This document shows, piece after piece, positions 10,431 to 23,889 of a stretch of DNA of 64,000 nucleotides. Under the pieces are notes generated by a model. That model was not told where the DNA came from, made no database searches, and saw only the letters and a program-made list of their open reading frames with translations. Origin of the DNA: Cerioporus squamosus (lineage: Eukaryota > Basidiomycota > Agaricomycetes > Polyporales > Polyporaceae); assembly GCA_022592435.1 (NCBI GenBank), contig JABYQS010000011.1, positions 186,001-250,000 on the forward strand, read 5' to 3'. The translations under genes and the position numbers were made by a program. How positions within the stretch are numbered: position 1 is the first letter of the stretch; each line of letters starts with the position of its first letter.

Positions 10431-13400
10431 TCAAGGCCGTCGTGACTCCGAGAGATCGATGATAGAACCGGAGGTGCTGGCATTCGCGGAGGAGGAAATC
10501 AACATGCGTCTCTGCACCTTTGACAGGATGCTCTTCAAGGCGTTGACCACGGGGACGTGATCAGGGGTTTCCGAGAGCCGCTCAATTGCTTCTGTAATGC
10601 TGTCGTGCAACCATGAGTTCAGCATTCCCGACCGTCACTCGGCGGAGCGCCGCTGATAGTCTCACCTCTGTGGACCTTGAGCCACTACGGGGCAATCCTT
10701 GACGAGGTGGTGAGGTGCACGTCCACATACAACACATGGATTCGTCCCACCACTCTCCTTGGCCTTCTTGTGCTGGGTGGTGTCCGTGGAACCACCTGTT
10801 GGTCTCGGGCGTTTAGGCGAGCTAGAGATCGCGTTGGCGGTCTTGGATATGCGCTGGACGGCTTCTGGCATCGTAGCTGCGGTAGCTGACGCCGCTGAAA
10901 GCCCTGCTGATGGAATCGAGTCATTCATACGCGAAGGCCCCGCTATCGGCTGCACGGCGTGTCGCGGCATGGCCGATCCAGACGCAACCTGACCTGGCAG
11001 ACGGGCATTACCCCCGTCGTGCTTGTGCTTTTTCGCCGGTGGAGCCGTAGTCTTCTGAGACGGCATTTCCACCAAGTGAAGCGGCTGGCCATAGATCAGG
11101 TTGATCTTCCCAAGCCGGTGCAGCGTCTCGTCGATTACTCGGATAGCGGCACGCTGAACGACAGTTCAGTAATACAATAGCGGTCCAATCGTGCCATTAC
11201 ACGTACCCGTTCCTCGATAGATTCATCCCCAGCGTGCTGCATGAGCATCAGCCTGTACTCCGCCAAGTTCTCCGGACTCTCCGTCATAGAGCAATGGCCC
11301 GGTGCATGATACGTCGCGCAGAGCCCGCAGAACTCTTCTCCGGGCCCCGGGCCTTGTCGATTCTGGATAGGGGACAGTGGCCGGTAAGGTACATCTGAGC
11401 GATGTTTCTTCTGTTTCTGTGCGAGTCTCGGCACTTGAGAGAAGGGCGAGTCGGAGCCGGGCACAGGCAACATCTGGATATCGTCCACATCCATCCTATC
11501 ACCATCTGTATCATCTGACTCGGAAGCAGCGTCTGACACGGGTGCATGGAAGTCGGAGTCGTCCGACGCTGCCGACTTGCCCTTGGATTTCTTCTTCCCC
11601 TTGGACTTCTGCTTCTCCTTATCCTTTGTAGGTGTGTCACCGAGGTCCAAGCTCTGCTATAAGACGATGTCAGCCATAGTTATGCATAGCGTGACCAGCA
11701 GAGACTACCTGAGGAAAAGCGAAAACCGCTGCAGCCTTTCGGCGCGCACCGCGTCCAGTTACTTCCTTCTCCTGCTCTGCAGCCTTCCGCGCGGCGATAA
11801 GCTCGAGTGCCTTGGCCCATGAATCTGCCTCTTCTGCATGCTCGGGAGCCTGTTCGGCCAGTTCTTCCAAGTCGTCCTTGTCCGCAGACCACACTTTGGC
11901 AAACGCGAATAGGGAACCTGCGCCGCCTGAGTCAGGTTCTACTTGATCACCCTCCCTCTCCGTCTTCTCGATCAGATTGTCCACATCATGCTCAGAATCT
12001 ACCAGTGCCGTTGTCAAAACGATGAGCTAAGAGTACCTATGGTCAACTCACAATGAACTTCTCGGGCAACAGTCTCCTCGTTCTCTTCGAAAAGCGCCTT
12101 GGCGCCAAACATCAGGATCGACTTGACGTCCTCCTTCGAGCCGCTCTCATCATCCATTTTCTGGACGATCAAATGGTCGAGGACCAGCTTCTTCTTGCCG
12201 GCTTGCATGATGCGTTCTGAACACAGCGAGCTCAGCATGGTACCCCAGGCATTGCGTGAAGTATGGACCTTCGGCAGAATCCTTCACCATGAGCTTGAAG
12301 ACAAGGACAGTCTTCTTCTGGCCGTATCGATGCGAGCGAGCGATTGCCTACGAAGATGTTAGCTTCGAAGCTCTAGTCAATACAACATGTCATATTCGTA
12401 CTTGCAGATCCTATAAAACGTTGGTGAGGGGCGATGTCCTGCGAAGACACATAGTCATACCTGATGTGGGTTGTAATCGGGGTCGAAGATGATCACCGTG
12501 TCCGCACTCCACAAGTTGATGCCGACACCTCCAGCGCGCGTGGTCAGAAGGTAGATGAAGATGTCGGAGTCAGGCTTATTGAACTCGTCCATGTCTTTCT
12601 GACGGTCGGCTTGCTTCGTATTGCCATCCTGAGGTAATACGTCAGGAATGCGCGAGGGGTGTACTCGGTGCAACATTGAGGGGACTCACCAGACGTAGAT
12701 ATTTGATCCCCTCTCCTATGAGGAAGTCCTCTATGATGTTGAGGGCAATCACGAACTAAGCAATACAGTTAGTATAGACGAAAGGCATGATGAAACAACA
12801 CAATGGCGGACTTGGCTGAACAGAAGAACCCGGTGACCGCGGGCGCGAAGCTTGGGCAGCAGCATCTTCAAAAGCCGCAACTTGGCGCTTGCCGCAACCA
12901 GCCGATCGTGGGTCTCTTGCGGCAACAAATCCTTCGGTTCGATGTCGTTGGAGACCAGGTAGGGGTGTTGCAGGCACCTAAAGGACGGCCAAAATGAACA
13001 GACGTCAACGCATCGATGGAAAATCGCCTCACTTCCGTAGCTGCATCAACATGTTGTTCATGTTCGTCTTCGTGACGGTGTTGCTGCCCTTGGAGGAGGC
13101 GTTGTCCTCAGCGAGGCTCCGCAAGATATCGAGGTTTTGACCTGTAATGGGTCTAAGTAGTAGGTCATGCAAAGTAAGCAACGGGAACGTACTAAGGATT
13201 GAACGGTAGATCTCCTTCTGCAGAGGAGCCATGCTGACTGGAACAATAACTTCGTTCTGGTAGATGACGTGAGAAGCAGCGCCAGAATCAGCCTATCTGA
13301 TAGACGTACCTTCGGGGGCAACTGCAATACTTCTGACTTGATTCGCCGCAGGAAGTAGGGCTTCAGTCGTCCGTGAAGTTCCTTCACGAGTTCGTCGGTC

Positions 13401-16400
13401 AGTTCCTCGTAGTGCTTCGAGAGCGCCTCCAGATCCTTCCACTGGTCGGGGTCGAGGAAGTTCATTAGATTGAACAACTCTCGGATGTTGTTGTTCAAAG
13501 GTGTCTGCCAATACAGTCAGTGGTGCGTCATACGTGTGCCAACAAACCGTGCTTACTCCAGTCATGATGATCCGATGGAAGCTGTTGAGCTCCTTCAGTC
13601 GTTTGAAAATGAGACTCTCATCACTCTTCACTAGTAGAAATGAAAACGACGTCAAGGGATAAGCTGCCAGGGAAACCTACGTCGTTGGCCCTCGTCGACG
13701 ACAAGCATCTCCCACCGCGGCGTGCTCTTGAAGATCGGGCCGAACTCCTTCGGGTTGGTGACGGTTTCGTACGTTGTGACCAACACATGGTACTTGGCAC
13801 CAGTTGTGCCCAAGGCGGGTCGGCTGTGGAAGAGTTCATAGTTCTTGATGACTTCGCGTGCCTTCGCCTCGCCATACAAGGGGACGACTCGCAGTTTCGG
13901 GGCCCAACGCTCGAACTCGCGAACCCAGTTGGTTATAGTAGAGTTCGGTACGACAACTAGAGCCGGGAAGGACTTGAACGTGGAGGCGATGAAGCCGATG
14001 AAAGTCACGATCTGCACGGTTTTCCCCTGCAAGGTGACAAGTCAGCGACGTGGCAAGCATCACCGGGATGAGATAGCCTTACGAGACCCATCTCGTCCGC
14101 GAGTATGCAGTGCTGATCCTTGTGCCAGTTGTGAACGAGCCAATTCACGCCCTCGACTTGGAAGGGCATCAGCTTGAGCTGAGCGCTTTGCCCGAGCTTT
14201 GGCTGGTTGTCGACCGTGAAGTGTTCTTTCGGGGTCCATCTCGAGCCGTTCTTCGAGACCGAATCTTTCTTACTTCTGGTAGGAACCGTAACGGACCGTC
14301 CATATATGAAGCGCTCAAAGGCTCTCTCGTAGGCGTCATACCCAACCTCGCTGCTTCGCGGCGGAGAGTCCCAGGAAGCTATGCATGGCGAGGTAAGCAC
14401 TCAACTTAGGCAGACGATACCACAGATACACACCATTATCATAGCCAAGGTCATCCCATTTGAAGAACGCCCATGCGACCTTGCCGGCATCCTTCTCGCT
14501 GAGCTTCCTCCCGACCTGCGATTCATACTCTTCGATGGTAAGCATGAGACCGCTGGGTGGTTCTTCACCGCGGTTGTATGCGTCGTCACGAGCGAAAGCG
14601 ATGTCAGGGTCTACCTCGTTCAAACCGTCCTCCTCGTCCGAACTGCCCACGCGAAGCTTCTTGCCCTTCCCCTTCCCCTTCGAGCTCCTGCGCGGCCGCC
14701 ACAACCGGACGTCAAGTACCCTGTCGACGGTCCGCCATGCGAGTGGGATTCTCCGTTCGGCTTCGGAATCAGCGATGAGCAGACCGGTCTCCTCGTTGGC
14801 CTTGACACCTTGCACCACGTCAGTTTCGTCACGGCCGATCTCGAAGCCAGGAACGTCGTCCTCGACATTGGCTGCGCGCTGCTCGGACACAGGCTCCACG
14901 AGAAGGGGAACCTTAGTGCCCGCCTGGAGGAAGTTCTTCAGCTTGTTCGGGGCGGTCGCCAACAGCCATCCGTGAGGTACCCACGAAGTTCGTCGGTAGC
15001 TCCTGTCAACCCACTTGACGAGGTACTCGCGAGGAAGCATGGCCTTGTGGTTCGGAGGTTCGTCGGGAGCGTGAGGAGGTTCGACAGCATCCGCGGGGTA
15101 GGGTCGCCAGGCAAGGATGTGTTCGACAAGATACACGTACGAGAAACAGTCTGCGCATCTCCATCCAGTGTCGTACTGATAGTACGTGGCCAACTCGGTG
15201 GAAGAGATTGCGCCATCGTAGCCGGTAGGCACAGGGAGGTGAGCATAATGAGCGAGGCGCTTGCAAGTGAAGCATCGATACAGGAGCTCGTGTGGGCTGT
15301 CGGCTTTGTCGTCTGCAGGCGGCGCCGGAGCAGGCGTAGCATCGACAGTCTGCTGGACAACGTCGTTACCAGGCGTGGGCTGGTCCGGCTTGAGGGCCAC
15401 CTCCTTGCAGCCCATGCACACACCGCCCTTCATACAGGATCCGCAGATGAATTCCGTGGTCTGATGAGGCTCCAAAGTAACTCGCTTTGTGGGCTCAGGA
15501 GCGCCAGAGTTCGCCTCCTTCCATTCAGCTCTGTCACGCTCATTAGCGGCGCGGAGTATCTCGTCGCGCTGGGTTTTGGCGAGGCAGCCCCAATGAGCCG
15601 CGACAGGACATTTAAGGCTGTTACTTTGTAAGATCACGCGATCGGCAAAGAGAGCGACACACTCACCAACGAACCCATCCCCCGAGCTTGGCAAGTCTCG
15701 TTTCCTCGTCTTCTGACTCATCATCCTTGGACTTGCGCTTCCGTCCTCTCTTCTTGACTTGCTGCTCATGCGTAGGCGCCGCGTGACATTTCTCGCAGAT
15801 ACTCCTGTGGGCGATAAGCGGAGCAATATCCTCGTATTCCTCCTCGTCAAGCTGCAGGTCAGCTACGAAGCGGAACCGTCCATATGCTGGGCGCGAAGCC
15901 TTCCCGCGGACTACCTTCTTCTTCGCAGACTTGTTACGAATGTCGGCGTCGTCGACGGAGACGGAGTCCTCGTAGTCCGCGTCGTCCAAGTTTGTGCGAC
16001 GAAGCGTGCGCGCCCGAACAGACTTCCTAACCGGTGGCGATATCTCCTGGATGTCGCTGTCGCTGTCGGAACCATGAACGAGGATGGGCCGGCGACCAGA
16101 CCGCGTCTTCTTCGGACTAAAGGGCAAAGCACTGCTCATCTTCATACTCGCGGTCAACGCGGCAGTCCGAGTACTACGTCGCGCAGCAGGGTCATCCGAG
16201 AAATATGAGAAGTCGGACTCAGCGTCTCGAGCCAATTCGTCCGAACTGTAGTCATCTTGTGCGTGCGAGGATCGACCCTTCCTGGAGCTTGAACCCGGGA
16301 TCTTGAATGTGAGGGCAGCTTGTCGCGAGCCTGGATGGACATCGGAAGAAGTGGGATCGAATGGTGGAAGCGTGCCCTCATGGAGTGCGATCTCTATCCT

Positions 16401-16984
16401 CGTCAAGCAATGAGTATAGTCCACAGGTCAATCACACTCATCTTTCACTGACCATATTCGTCGACCAAGTGGGGGAAATGTCTTGCAAAATGTCGACCGG
16501 GGATCTGAAAACGTCAAGGATGAATACATAACCTCGTTCTCCGGATGCAACCAGACGTTTGCGCATCCACACAACCCCAAACCACGCGAGACGGAAGAAA
16601 GAGGGCGGGAGCCTGACCCAGGCGAACTGTAACACTCACCTTATGGACAATACCATCGTTGTAGCGAACGTAGTACGATACTCGTGACCCATGCTCCACC
16701 TCTCCCAGGATGCGTTCAACGCCTGCGTGCGCGAACTCTTCATCAGAATTGAGCGCGTCTTCAGCCACCGACCGATACTTAGTTCTCTGGATTCTCGAGA
16801 GGGTGGGTAGCTCCACGAAGGCCACCTTCTGTCTAGGAGGCATGTGTCCTGTTCGTATTTCGTCGCTGGTGGACACGGGGGTATCTGCAGGGCCAGGGGC
16901 GTCCGAGGAGGCCTCGCGGTACGCGTCGCGGACAGGAGAGAACAGCGTTCTGGCGTCGGGAGGGTCAGAAGATGGCTCAGGCAT
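10431..16984 (-). CDS. PHD-chromodomain-SNF2 chromatin remodeller, Mi-2/CHD class (Mit1-like)
   Basis: Predicted ATP-dependent nucleosome remodeller. The ATG is at 16984 ([10 protein letters not shown]) and the stop TGA at 10433-10431, with some 20 short introns. N-terminal acidic/Ser-rich segments lead to a PHD-type zinc module ([42 protein letters not shown]). Chromodomain-like sequence follows ([19 protein letters not shown] and [16 protein letters not shown]). The SNF2 core has [14 protein letters not shown] (motif I), VVDEGQR|LKSDESL (motif II), [16 protein letters not shown] (motif III) and [11 protein letters not shown] (motif V). The C-terminus carries two Cys/His clusters ([14 protein letters not shown] and [15 protein letters not shown]). 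PHD, chromodomain, SNF2 and C-terminal zinc finger is the order known for fission yeast Mit1, the remodeller of the SHREC silencing complex; that orthology is inference. The promoter is shared with SEC8. Confidence 0.85.
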
Positions 16985-17253
16985 GGGTAAGCAGCATGTG
17001 CAAAATAGCAGCTAGAGAGGAAGGACTGGATGCGCGTCGCGACGCGTTTGCAAGGAGGTGGTGGAAGCGGAGCAGTTTAGGCAGAAGTGCAGGAGAACGC
17101 GTCTCGCACTGCAGACTCAGTCACAGTGGCCACAGTCGCATTTCGGCACGTGACACACTCCTCCGGGCGAGTTGCCATCAAAGGCAATGCCATACTGGAG
17201 AGTAACGACCACCACAGCCGTGCTGCTTGACTCGCCCCGCTGCTGCTTGCGCC
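16985..17253. promoter_or_regulatory. Bidirectional promoter region, CHD-type helicase / SEC8
   Basis: Only 269 bases separate the two divergent start codons, so both core promoters must lie here or within transcribed leaders. No specific binding site is claimed. Confidence 0.5.
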
Positions 17254-20200
17254 ATGTCTCGAATACCTGCTTATCCGCCAGACATGGCTCGACGTACTCG
17301 CTCGCCCAGTGTGAGCGAGAATGGCGCTACAACCCGACCGCTTCAGATCAACCGCCCGCCAACACGCCCGACAACTCCAAGCGGGAGTTCCGTCACATCC
17401 GGCTCGCCTCGCGGTCCAGCGCGGCCTACCCGATCAGGCCTGAGAAGCAGACAGGTGTCTGAAGTCTCCGTACCTGACCGCTCGTCAATGGAGTCCCGCA
17501 CGACGCGAGATTCAAGAGACGCGTACGAAGGCCGACCCTCTGGACTACCGGATGGCCCTCAGTCCTCAAGGTCGCGCATGATGAACGGGTCTGAACAAAC
17601 CAACGGAAAGGCTGAAGTCTCTCCGACTTCCCTTGCAGCGGTGGCGGCGTTCCAGAGCTTTGGACGGAGGAGAGGCATGTCCAACGACGACATGTTGGAT
17701 GCTGAATACGAGGAGCAGAAGCGGAGAGAGATAGAGATACAGAAGGCGCGTCAGAGGAGGATCAAAGAGAAGGTCCCGGTCGTCGAGCCACGGGAAAGGC
17801 GAAGGCAGGAGATATTGATGGTGAGTAGCCACTTTGGGGCGAGCACTGATCAACGTGTAGCATGCACGTATGTATGTACCCCGACACCATGCTCATTACA
17901 CCCTTCAGCTGTCTTGGACGAGATACGGGATGAATGGGCAGTGGTAACGAATCCTGATGTAAGTCCCCTCCGGTAGGTACGCCAGTAACTTCGAGGTTGA
18001 CTCGTGTAGTTCAATCCAGTTGACCTCGCTTTGCAACTCCTGGATGAATCGTCTCTCGGGAAAGATATGGACTCCTTCCGGAGAACGAAGGACATGCTGT
18101 CACGCGCGATGAAGGGATCAGTCGACAGTGCGTAGCTACATTTACTCCCAGAACGTAAATATTGATTAACGCATCCTCTTTTGACGTGCACCCATGTAGA
18201 GCACTATCAAGCGTTCAATGCCGCCCTTCCCCATCATGCGTCGTTACTCAGCCACCTGGATGCCACGCAATCTCACATCAAGGAGGCACGGAATGCCTTG
18301 CAAGAGTCGAAGGAGACACTCGGCAGCAAGAGAGCAGACCTTGTCCAACTGTGGACTAGGAACCAAACCGTGGAGGAGATGATGCGCATCCTAGATCAGA
18401 TGTGCGTGACCGTCCGCCATCGTGCACTCGAAAGCGCAGCTGGTTTGACGCTAGGCGGTGGATACAGCGAACATCTGAAGTCAGTGCCGGACGCTCTGGA
18501 AAGCCTTATCCTTGAGAAACGGCTTCTGCAAGCAGCCGCTCTTCTCGTTCGCAGCCTCAAATTGATCAACAAGTCGGATATGATGGAGATCGGCGCGGTG
18601 TCAGATCTTCGCAGCTACCTAGTTGGTCAGGAAACGGTCAGTATCTCAGTCTGAACACAGTGCTACACGTCACTGACATCTACGTTCAGACCCTACGGGA
18701 GATTCTTGTTGACGAGCTCCATAGTCACCTATATTTGAAGTCCTTCTGGTGTGAGTCCAGATGGTCGGTGTATTCTCCCAACCAACAAGGATGTGAGTAT
18801 CACATCGAAAGCCCATTCTCGGCGCTCATTGTCACGCAGTTTCCAATCCGGAAGACGGTGAAGACAGCAGCAACCGTGGTGGCAGACCGCCCTCCATGTC
18901 GTCGCCTATATCACCAACCGCCTCGCGATATTCACGACTAGCCAAGTATCTGGACGACCTTGCCATCCGACCAAATGACCCTCCTTTCGATGTTAACGAC
19001 ACCGGCTTCCGCAAGAGCATGTCCATGACTGGACTTGGTTCGCTAGCATCCTCCAGCGCGCTTTCTAGTCTCCCTTTCTCTGCGACCACGCGCAACCCCG
19101 AGGCCGACTCTTTCGCCTATATCGAGACCTGCTGGAGTCACTAGCGGTGCTCGGGAAACTTGGCACAGGTCTCGACATCGTCGCCCAGAAGCTTCCGGGT
19201 GAGATCTACTCCCTCGTTGATGCGACAGTGGAGGAAGTCTCAGAACGGGCGGAGTACGGGCGTCGAGGCTCGGTCATCGGCATGGTCGATGCTGCGAATG
19301 CCACCGCAAGTCGGTCAGCCGACCTATCATTGCTCTCGTCACCCGCCATCACGTCCAATGCGTTGGGTATCGCCGGTGTTGCCGTGGCTGCAGCGATGCA
19401 GGGTGCGCCCTCGAACAGCAGACGAGCTATCCTGAATGCGACAAACTTGCGATTGACTGCGTTGGAATCATCAACAAAGCTCCTTGATCAAGAGATCCTC
19501 CGGGATTTCTTTTGGACGTTGTATTCCAAGCTTATCGCTGTTAGTGAAGGCTTGCGGCTGGTATACGAGGTCGCCAACAGAATTGGCTCCGTATGTATCT
19601 CGTTGATGTGCCTCTCATACGTCGTGATCTCACTACCATTCTAGCGGAGAGACTTCAAGGATTCGTCGGGTACGAAACCAGGCGCGCTCTTCCCCTTGGA
19701 GGAAGTCTGGACACCCATACAAGCGGAGGTTAGCTATCCTCTGTCACTACGCTCACAATTCCTGAATTCTGTCTAGGTACGAACGTTGCTCAGCGACTAC
19801 ATTACCGACGAAGAACAAGGGTCTGTGTCTGGTCGCAATCCAATCTCGTCGATCAACGAGATTCTCCGCGAAGGGCGCTTCAGCCGGGACAAGGGGAAGG
19901 TAACTTGCCATATGTCTCGTCAGTGGCTGTTGCTGAGCGATTCAATCAGCCTATATTCCGCTTTGCGGACACAGACACCAAGATTGCCACGAAGACGTTG
20001 CGACAGCACGAGGACGAACTGACACGAGTGCTCAAGGATACAGTGCCAGGTCTCGTGCAGGGTTCAGAGAACGCTGTCCAGGCGACGTTGGCAGCCGTAG
20101 GTACAGACGACAGGCTGATGGGCACCGGTCAACATCACAGATTACTGGTCCATCCGAACGCTTTCCATGTCAGCGTGCTTTTCCAGCCCACTCTGACATT

Positions 20201-21948
20201 CCTCGACCGAATATCGGATATCCTACCTGCTGGTATGGAGGCAGCACGTGCGTCAAGCGCCGTCCTCGACGAGTTCGTTCTCAAGGTCTACTTGCCCCAA
20301 CTCGAGGACAAGGTGTCGACAGTTTTCCACCAGACGGTCACAAGTAAGTGGATGGCCTACGTCTTGAGGACCACTCTCACAACTCATAAACAGGTCCGGA
20401 CGCGTTTGAGCCGGATCGCGCGTCGCTCGCACTATCATCTAAACCACTGGTCAAGGCGGCCGTACAACTGATTGCGCTGATCAACTCTCTTTGTGCGATG
20501 CTACGGACAACACCCTTCCATCGCGAGAACTATTCTCGCCTGATCCTGACTGTGATTGGGAAATTCTACCAGCGATGTAGTGACAGGTTCTCGCATCTTG
20601 TTGCAGTGAAGGCAGACTCCCAGGTGGCAGACGAAGACGGCCAGATTGCATTAGCTGCACAGTGGGCGCAGAAGCCCGAGCTCGGACCTTGCTTGACAGA
20701 GCTACTGAAGCTTCTATCTGGCGATCCTACCACGGCGGCGAAAGCGCAACTATGCCGACAGGAGACTCATCTTGAGAACAGCCTCCTCGGGGAAGGTGCG
20801 GTGGGCAAGGACGACTTGATCGTCTCCATCCGCAATGTGTCTGCGCTCGCGAGCTTGTACCACAGCATTGTACGTATGTCATGGCTTGTTTCGCTTTGAT
20901 CACCGACTCATCATCTTACCTAGACATGGTTTGCCGACCAACTCAGTGCTCTGAAGGCGTCTCCCGACGATCTGCCACCGCCCACAACCCCGCACAGCCT
21001 TGAACCTCCCAGTGCTTTGTCTCCATCTACCCCATACCTGCCTACGATTGTACTATTCCAAGCGAACGAACAGCTCAAGCTCCCGCTGTCGACTGCGATG
21101 GCTATGTACGTGTTGTCCCCATGGCACAGGCTTCGTATCTCACGAGTCTCGTTCAGGCGATTCCAAGCCCTACATATGACCTACGTGCAACTTGCCGAAC
21201 TCATCCTGTACACCATCCGCATCGATGTTAGATGTCGTGTAATACATCATCTCGACCTTGCTCTCCGACACGTAAGCACCTCTGCATATTCCTGATCTTG
21301 TTGGCTGACCCATCCGGTTAACAGGGCATTTATCGTATCGAACGAGAAGCCAGCGAGCCCGACCCTCACATCGTTGACTTGAACACTGAGTTGGGCAATT
21401 CCGACGCATGCCTCACATCCACTCTGCCGGATGTGGAACGGAAGTGAGCAGCTTTGTGATCCTAGCGTCTATCTACAACGTACTTACTTCTGTACTCAGG
21501 TTTGCATTCGAGGGCATAGGTCACTTGATGCAACACCTCCTGATCTCGAACGCTCGCTTCATACAAGCTGCGAACGAGTTCGGTATCAAGAAGATGATGA
21601 GGAACATGTTAGCGCTGCAGCAGAATATCAAGACAATCACGGACGACAGCAGCAGCACGCAGTTCGAACGAGCCAAGCGCTACTACTCGCTGTTCCTGCT
21701 TTCACCTCCAGTACGTTCCGTCCGTATATGCATAAGTACCCCGCTGAAGGTTGTTTTAGGAATTGCTGGACGCCGTCCGGCAAAAGCAGGAGTTCACTTT
21801 TGACGAGTACAAGGCGATTCTCGACCTTCAGTGCGGTGTGGAGCTCAGTCGAACGGGTGGCGTTGCTCAGGCTGCAGATCGCAATTACAACATGTACCTT
21901 ATCGAGCTTCATGGGTTGGAGCTCGAGAGCTCGGCGGACGGAAGTTAG
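17254..21948 (+). CDS. SEC8: Exocyst complex subunit Sec8 (EXOC4), with one apparent missing base
   Basis: Subunit of the octameric exocyst that tethers secretory vesicles to the plasma membrane at growing tips. The start is the ATG at 17254 (MSRIPAYPPDM). A Ser/Pro/Arg-rich disordered N-terminus (about 190 residues) is followed by the conserved Sec8 N-terminal region: FNPVDLALQLLDESSLGKDM, helical stretches around HLDATQSHIKEARNALQ, and LVRSLKLINKSDMMEIGAVS. Later blocks include KLGTGLDIVAQKLPGEIYSL and FVGYETRRALFPL-type sequence near 19665. The stop TAG is at 21946-21948. Roughly ten introns are needed. Odd point: between 19128 and 19129 the frame changes without a usable intron; one extra base there would join SFAYIET to LLESLAVLGKLG. 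Because Sec8 is normally essential, a sequencing error is the simplest reading. Confidence 0.88.
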
Positions 21949-22058
21949 CGGAAGTCCTGCGGGCAGCTGCTTGGGTGATTTTGGGAGTATTTATGCAATT
22001 TCTTCGTTCTAGCTTCTGTTGGATACCACACTGTACTACCCCGTCAACGAATATCTCC

Positions 22059-23336
22059 TCATTTGCTCTTGCTTCTCTCTTCCCCCTTCGTGCGCCTTCC
22101 TCCGCCATCGAGCTCCTGCGCGCGACGCATCCATGCCATATTGGCGGAGCCTGCTACGGCACGGACCGTCCCGTGTTGTTTGGCAGCATTCGGAGAGAGC
22201 GAAACCTGGAAACGACCGCGCAGTCCTACATTGCTCATTGTGGCGTTGTGTGATGCAGCCTGGGGTTTGTCGTCGTAGCGAGCAAGAGGGACATATGTAA
22301 GAACTGGAATCTGCGACAGCAGCTGCTGATAACGGCGCTGCAAGAATCTCCGAGGGAGATGCGATGCGACCCTCGGTCGAGGATCCTTGGCACTTTGTGA
22401 GAGACACTGTTCAGCGAGTCGGTTCTCCGGGCACTGTAGTGGCGACGGAGATGCAAGAGCTTCCACCTCCTCGAAAACTCCGGAGTCCTGCAGCCCGATC
22501 CTTCGAATTCCAGCGCGTATCAGGGAAGCTTCATCAGTCTTGCGCACCACACCGTCACCTGATGTCGCTGGCTGTACGACTGTCACTTGCAGTGGATAGT
22601 TCGTCTTCTTCAGCTCTTGGTTGAAGAATCGCCACCGAGCATTGACTTCTCTACGCTTGCTGAACGGTCCTAGTATGCGGTGTTCTGCCGAGTTAGCGTC
22701 GAGGCGTTCGAGAGGGATGGTAGGAGGCACAAGGAAGGCACTTGGTTTGAGCGCCTTCCGGGCACGAGCGAGGTCGGATGTGAGTAAGGCGTTCGCCTCT
22801 GCCGACCACACAGGTGGGCGTGATGACTCGACGGAGCGGATGATTCGTGGTGGAAGGGCTGCACCTGGTTCCGTGCGGAGAGGCTGCAGGATGTCCAATA
22901 AGTCTAGCGTCCCTATCACACATCACTGACTGTTCATGACGCTTACTTGGGTGATTTCCCATTTAAGTTGGCCTCGTCGGCCATAGGCCGTATCGAGGAC
23001 ATACTGGAAGTCGTTGACGTGGCCTTCGTTCGCGCGCTCCACTTTCCGCAAGTTCTAATTGCGCAGATGAGCGATGAAATTTGCCATGGTCATGATTCAA
23101 CCAACCTTCTGCACTCTCTTGAGCTTGGTATGACGAATATGCTCGAGCTTTGGATCAAGAATGGCGCGCACGTCGTCTCCAATCTTGAGGCGGAAGAACC
23201 GGCTAAACGGTCGTTCGTGAACCAAGAGCGACACGTATTACTCCGTGACTTACCGAAGATATTCAGTTGGAAGCCGCCTGACCTCCCGGAGGCATGACCT
23301 ATACAGGGAGTATATGGTCTTTACTTCTCCATTCAT
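22059..23336 (-). CDS. LYR-motif (complex 1 LYR family) protein with long C-terminal extension
   Basis: The ATG at 23336 gives MNGEVKTIYSLYRSCLREVR; L-Y-R followed by a basic helix is the signature of LYR adaptor proteins, which help assemble respiratory complexes, Fe-S proteins or mitoribosomes. Exons were joined by hand: EYLR|RFFRLKIGDD, then KRVQK|NLRKVERANEGH, then LKWEITQ|DLLDILQPLR. The stop TGA is at 22061-22059. The C-terminal 280 or so residues are basic (NARWRFFNQELKKTNYPLQV) and have no domain I recognise. An in-frame extension upstream of 23336 is open and looks coding-like (VDFKKTLELLKWLPQIE), so the start could be further upstream. The specific partner cannot be read from sequence. 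It is convergent with SEC8 with 110 bases between stops. Confidence 0.65.
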
Positions 23337-23889
23337 ACGCTGACCTGATATCCGAGACAACCACAGAGGGAGCTGCTGCAGTGGTGGCGGAGCTGCGACA
23401 AGGTGCGTACTTGCCGGCGTCCAAGATTCATCGGGCGTCTCGATCTGCGGCAACCATTTCAGGAGTTCCAATGTTTTCTTGAAGTCTACCTCCACATGCA
23501 TATTACCAGACATCAAAACACACTTGTGCAGCCCCTCGGAGCTCTCTAGGCTTCGCATCAAGTAAGGTGGTTGTGGTTGCCGGCACACTGGTCACTCCGG
23601 GAGCATTACTCCGAGTCGCCAACGGAAACGACTCTCGGTGATCTCGCTCTCTACCTCGACGTCGGTCTAAATATATTCCGCTCACGGGTTGCTTCAAGGA
23701 ACTAGAGGACAGCTAGCAAGCCAGATATGTCTCGGATAAACTCTCCACGCAAGCATGGCTGCTTGAGTGGTACCATCCGTGGTTTGTCCGCCCTGCGGTC
23801 TCTGTGAGCGGTAGCGAAGACAGCCCGCCTATATAACCTGGTTGTCAAGATCATGCCGGAAACGTAGCTTGCCTCGTCTACTCGACACG
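23337..23889. promoter_or_regulatory. Divergent promoter region, LYR protein / GH5 endoglucanase
   Basis: About 550 bases between the two start codons. The part next to 23336 may instead be 5' coding sequence of the LYR gene. No specific regulator site is claimed. Confidence 0.4.

Noticed and set aside
14381..15631. 416-codon plus-strand open frame opposite the CHD-type helicase
   Set aside because: It is antisense to a gene with clear chromodomain and SNF2 motifs, shows no domain of its own and is typical of long shadow frames in GC-rich coding sequence.
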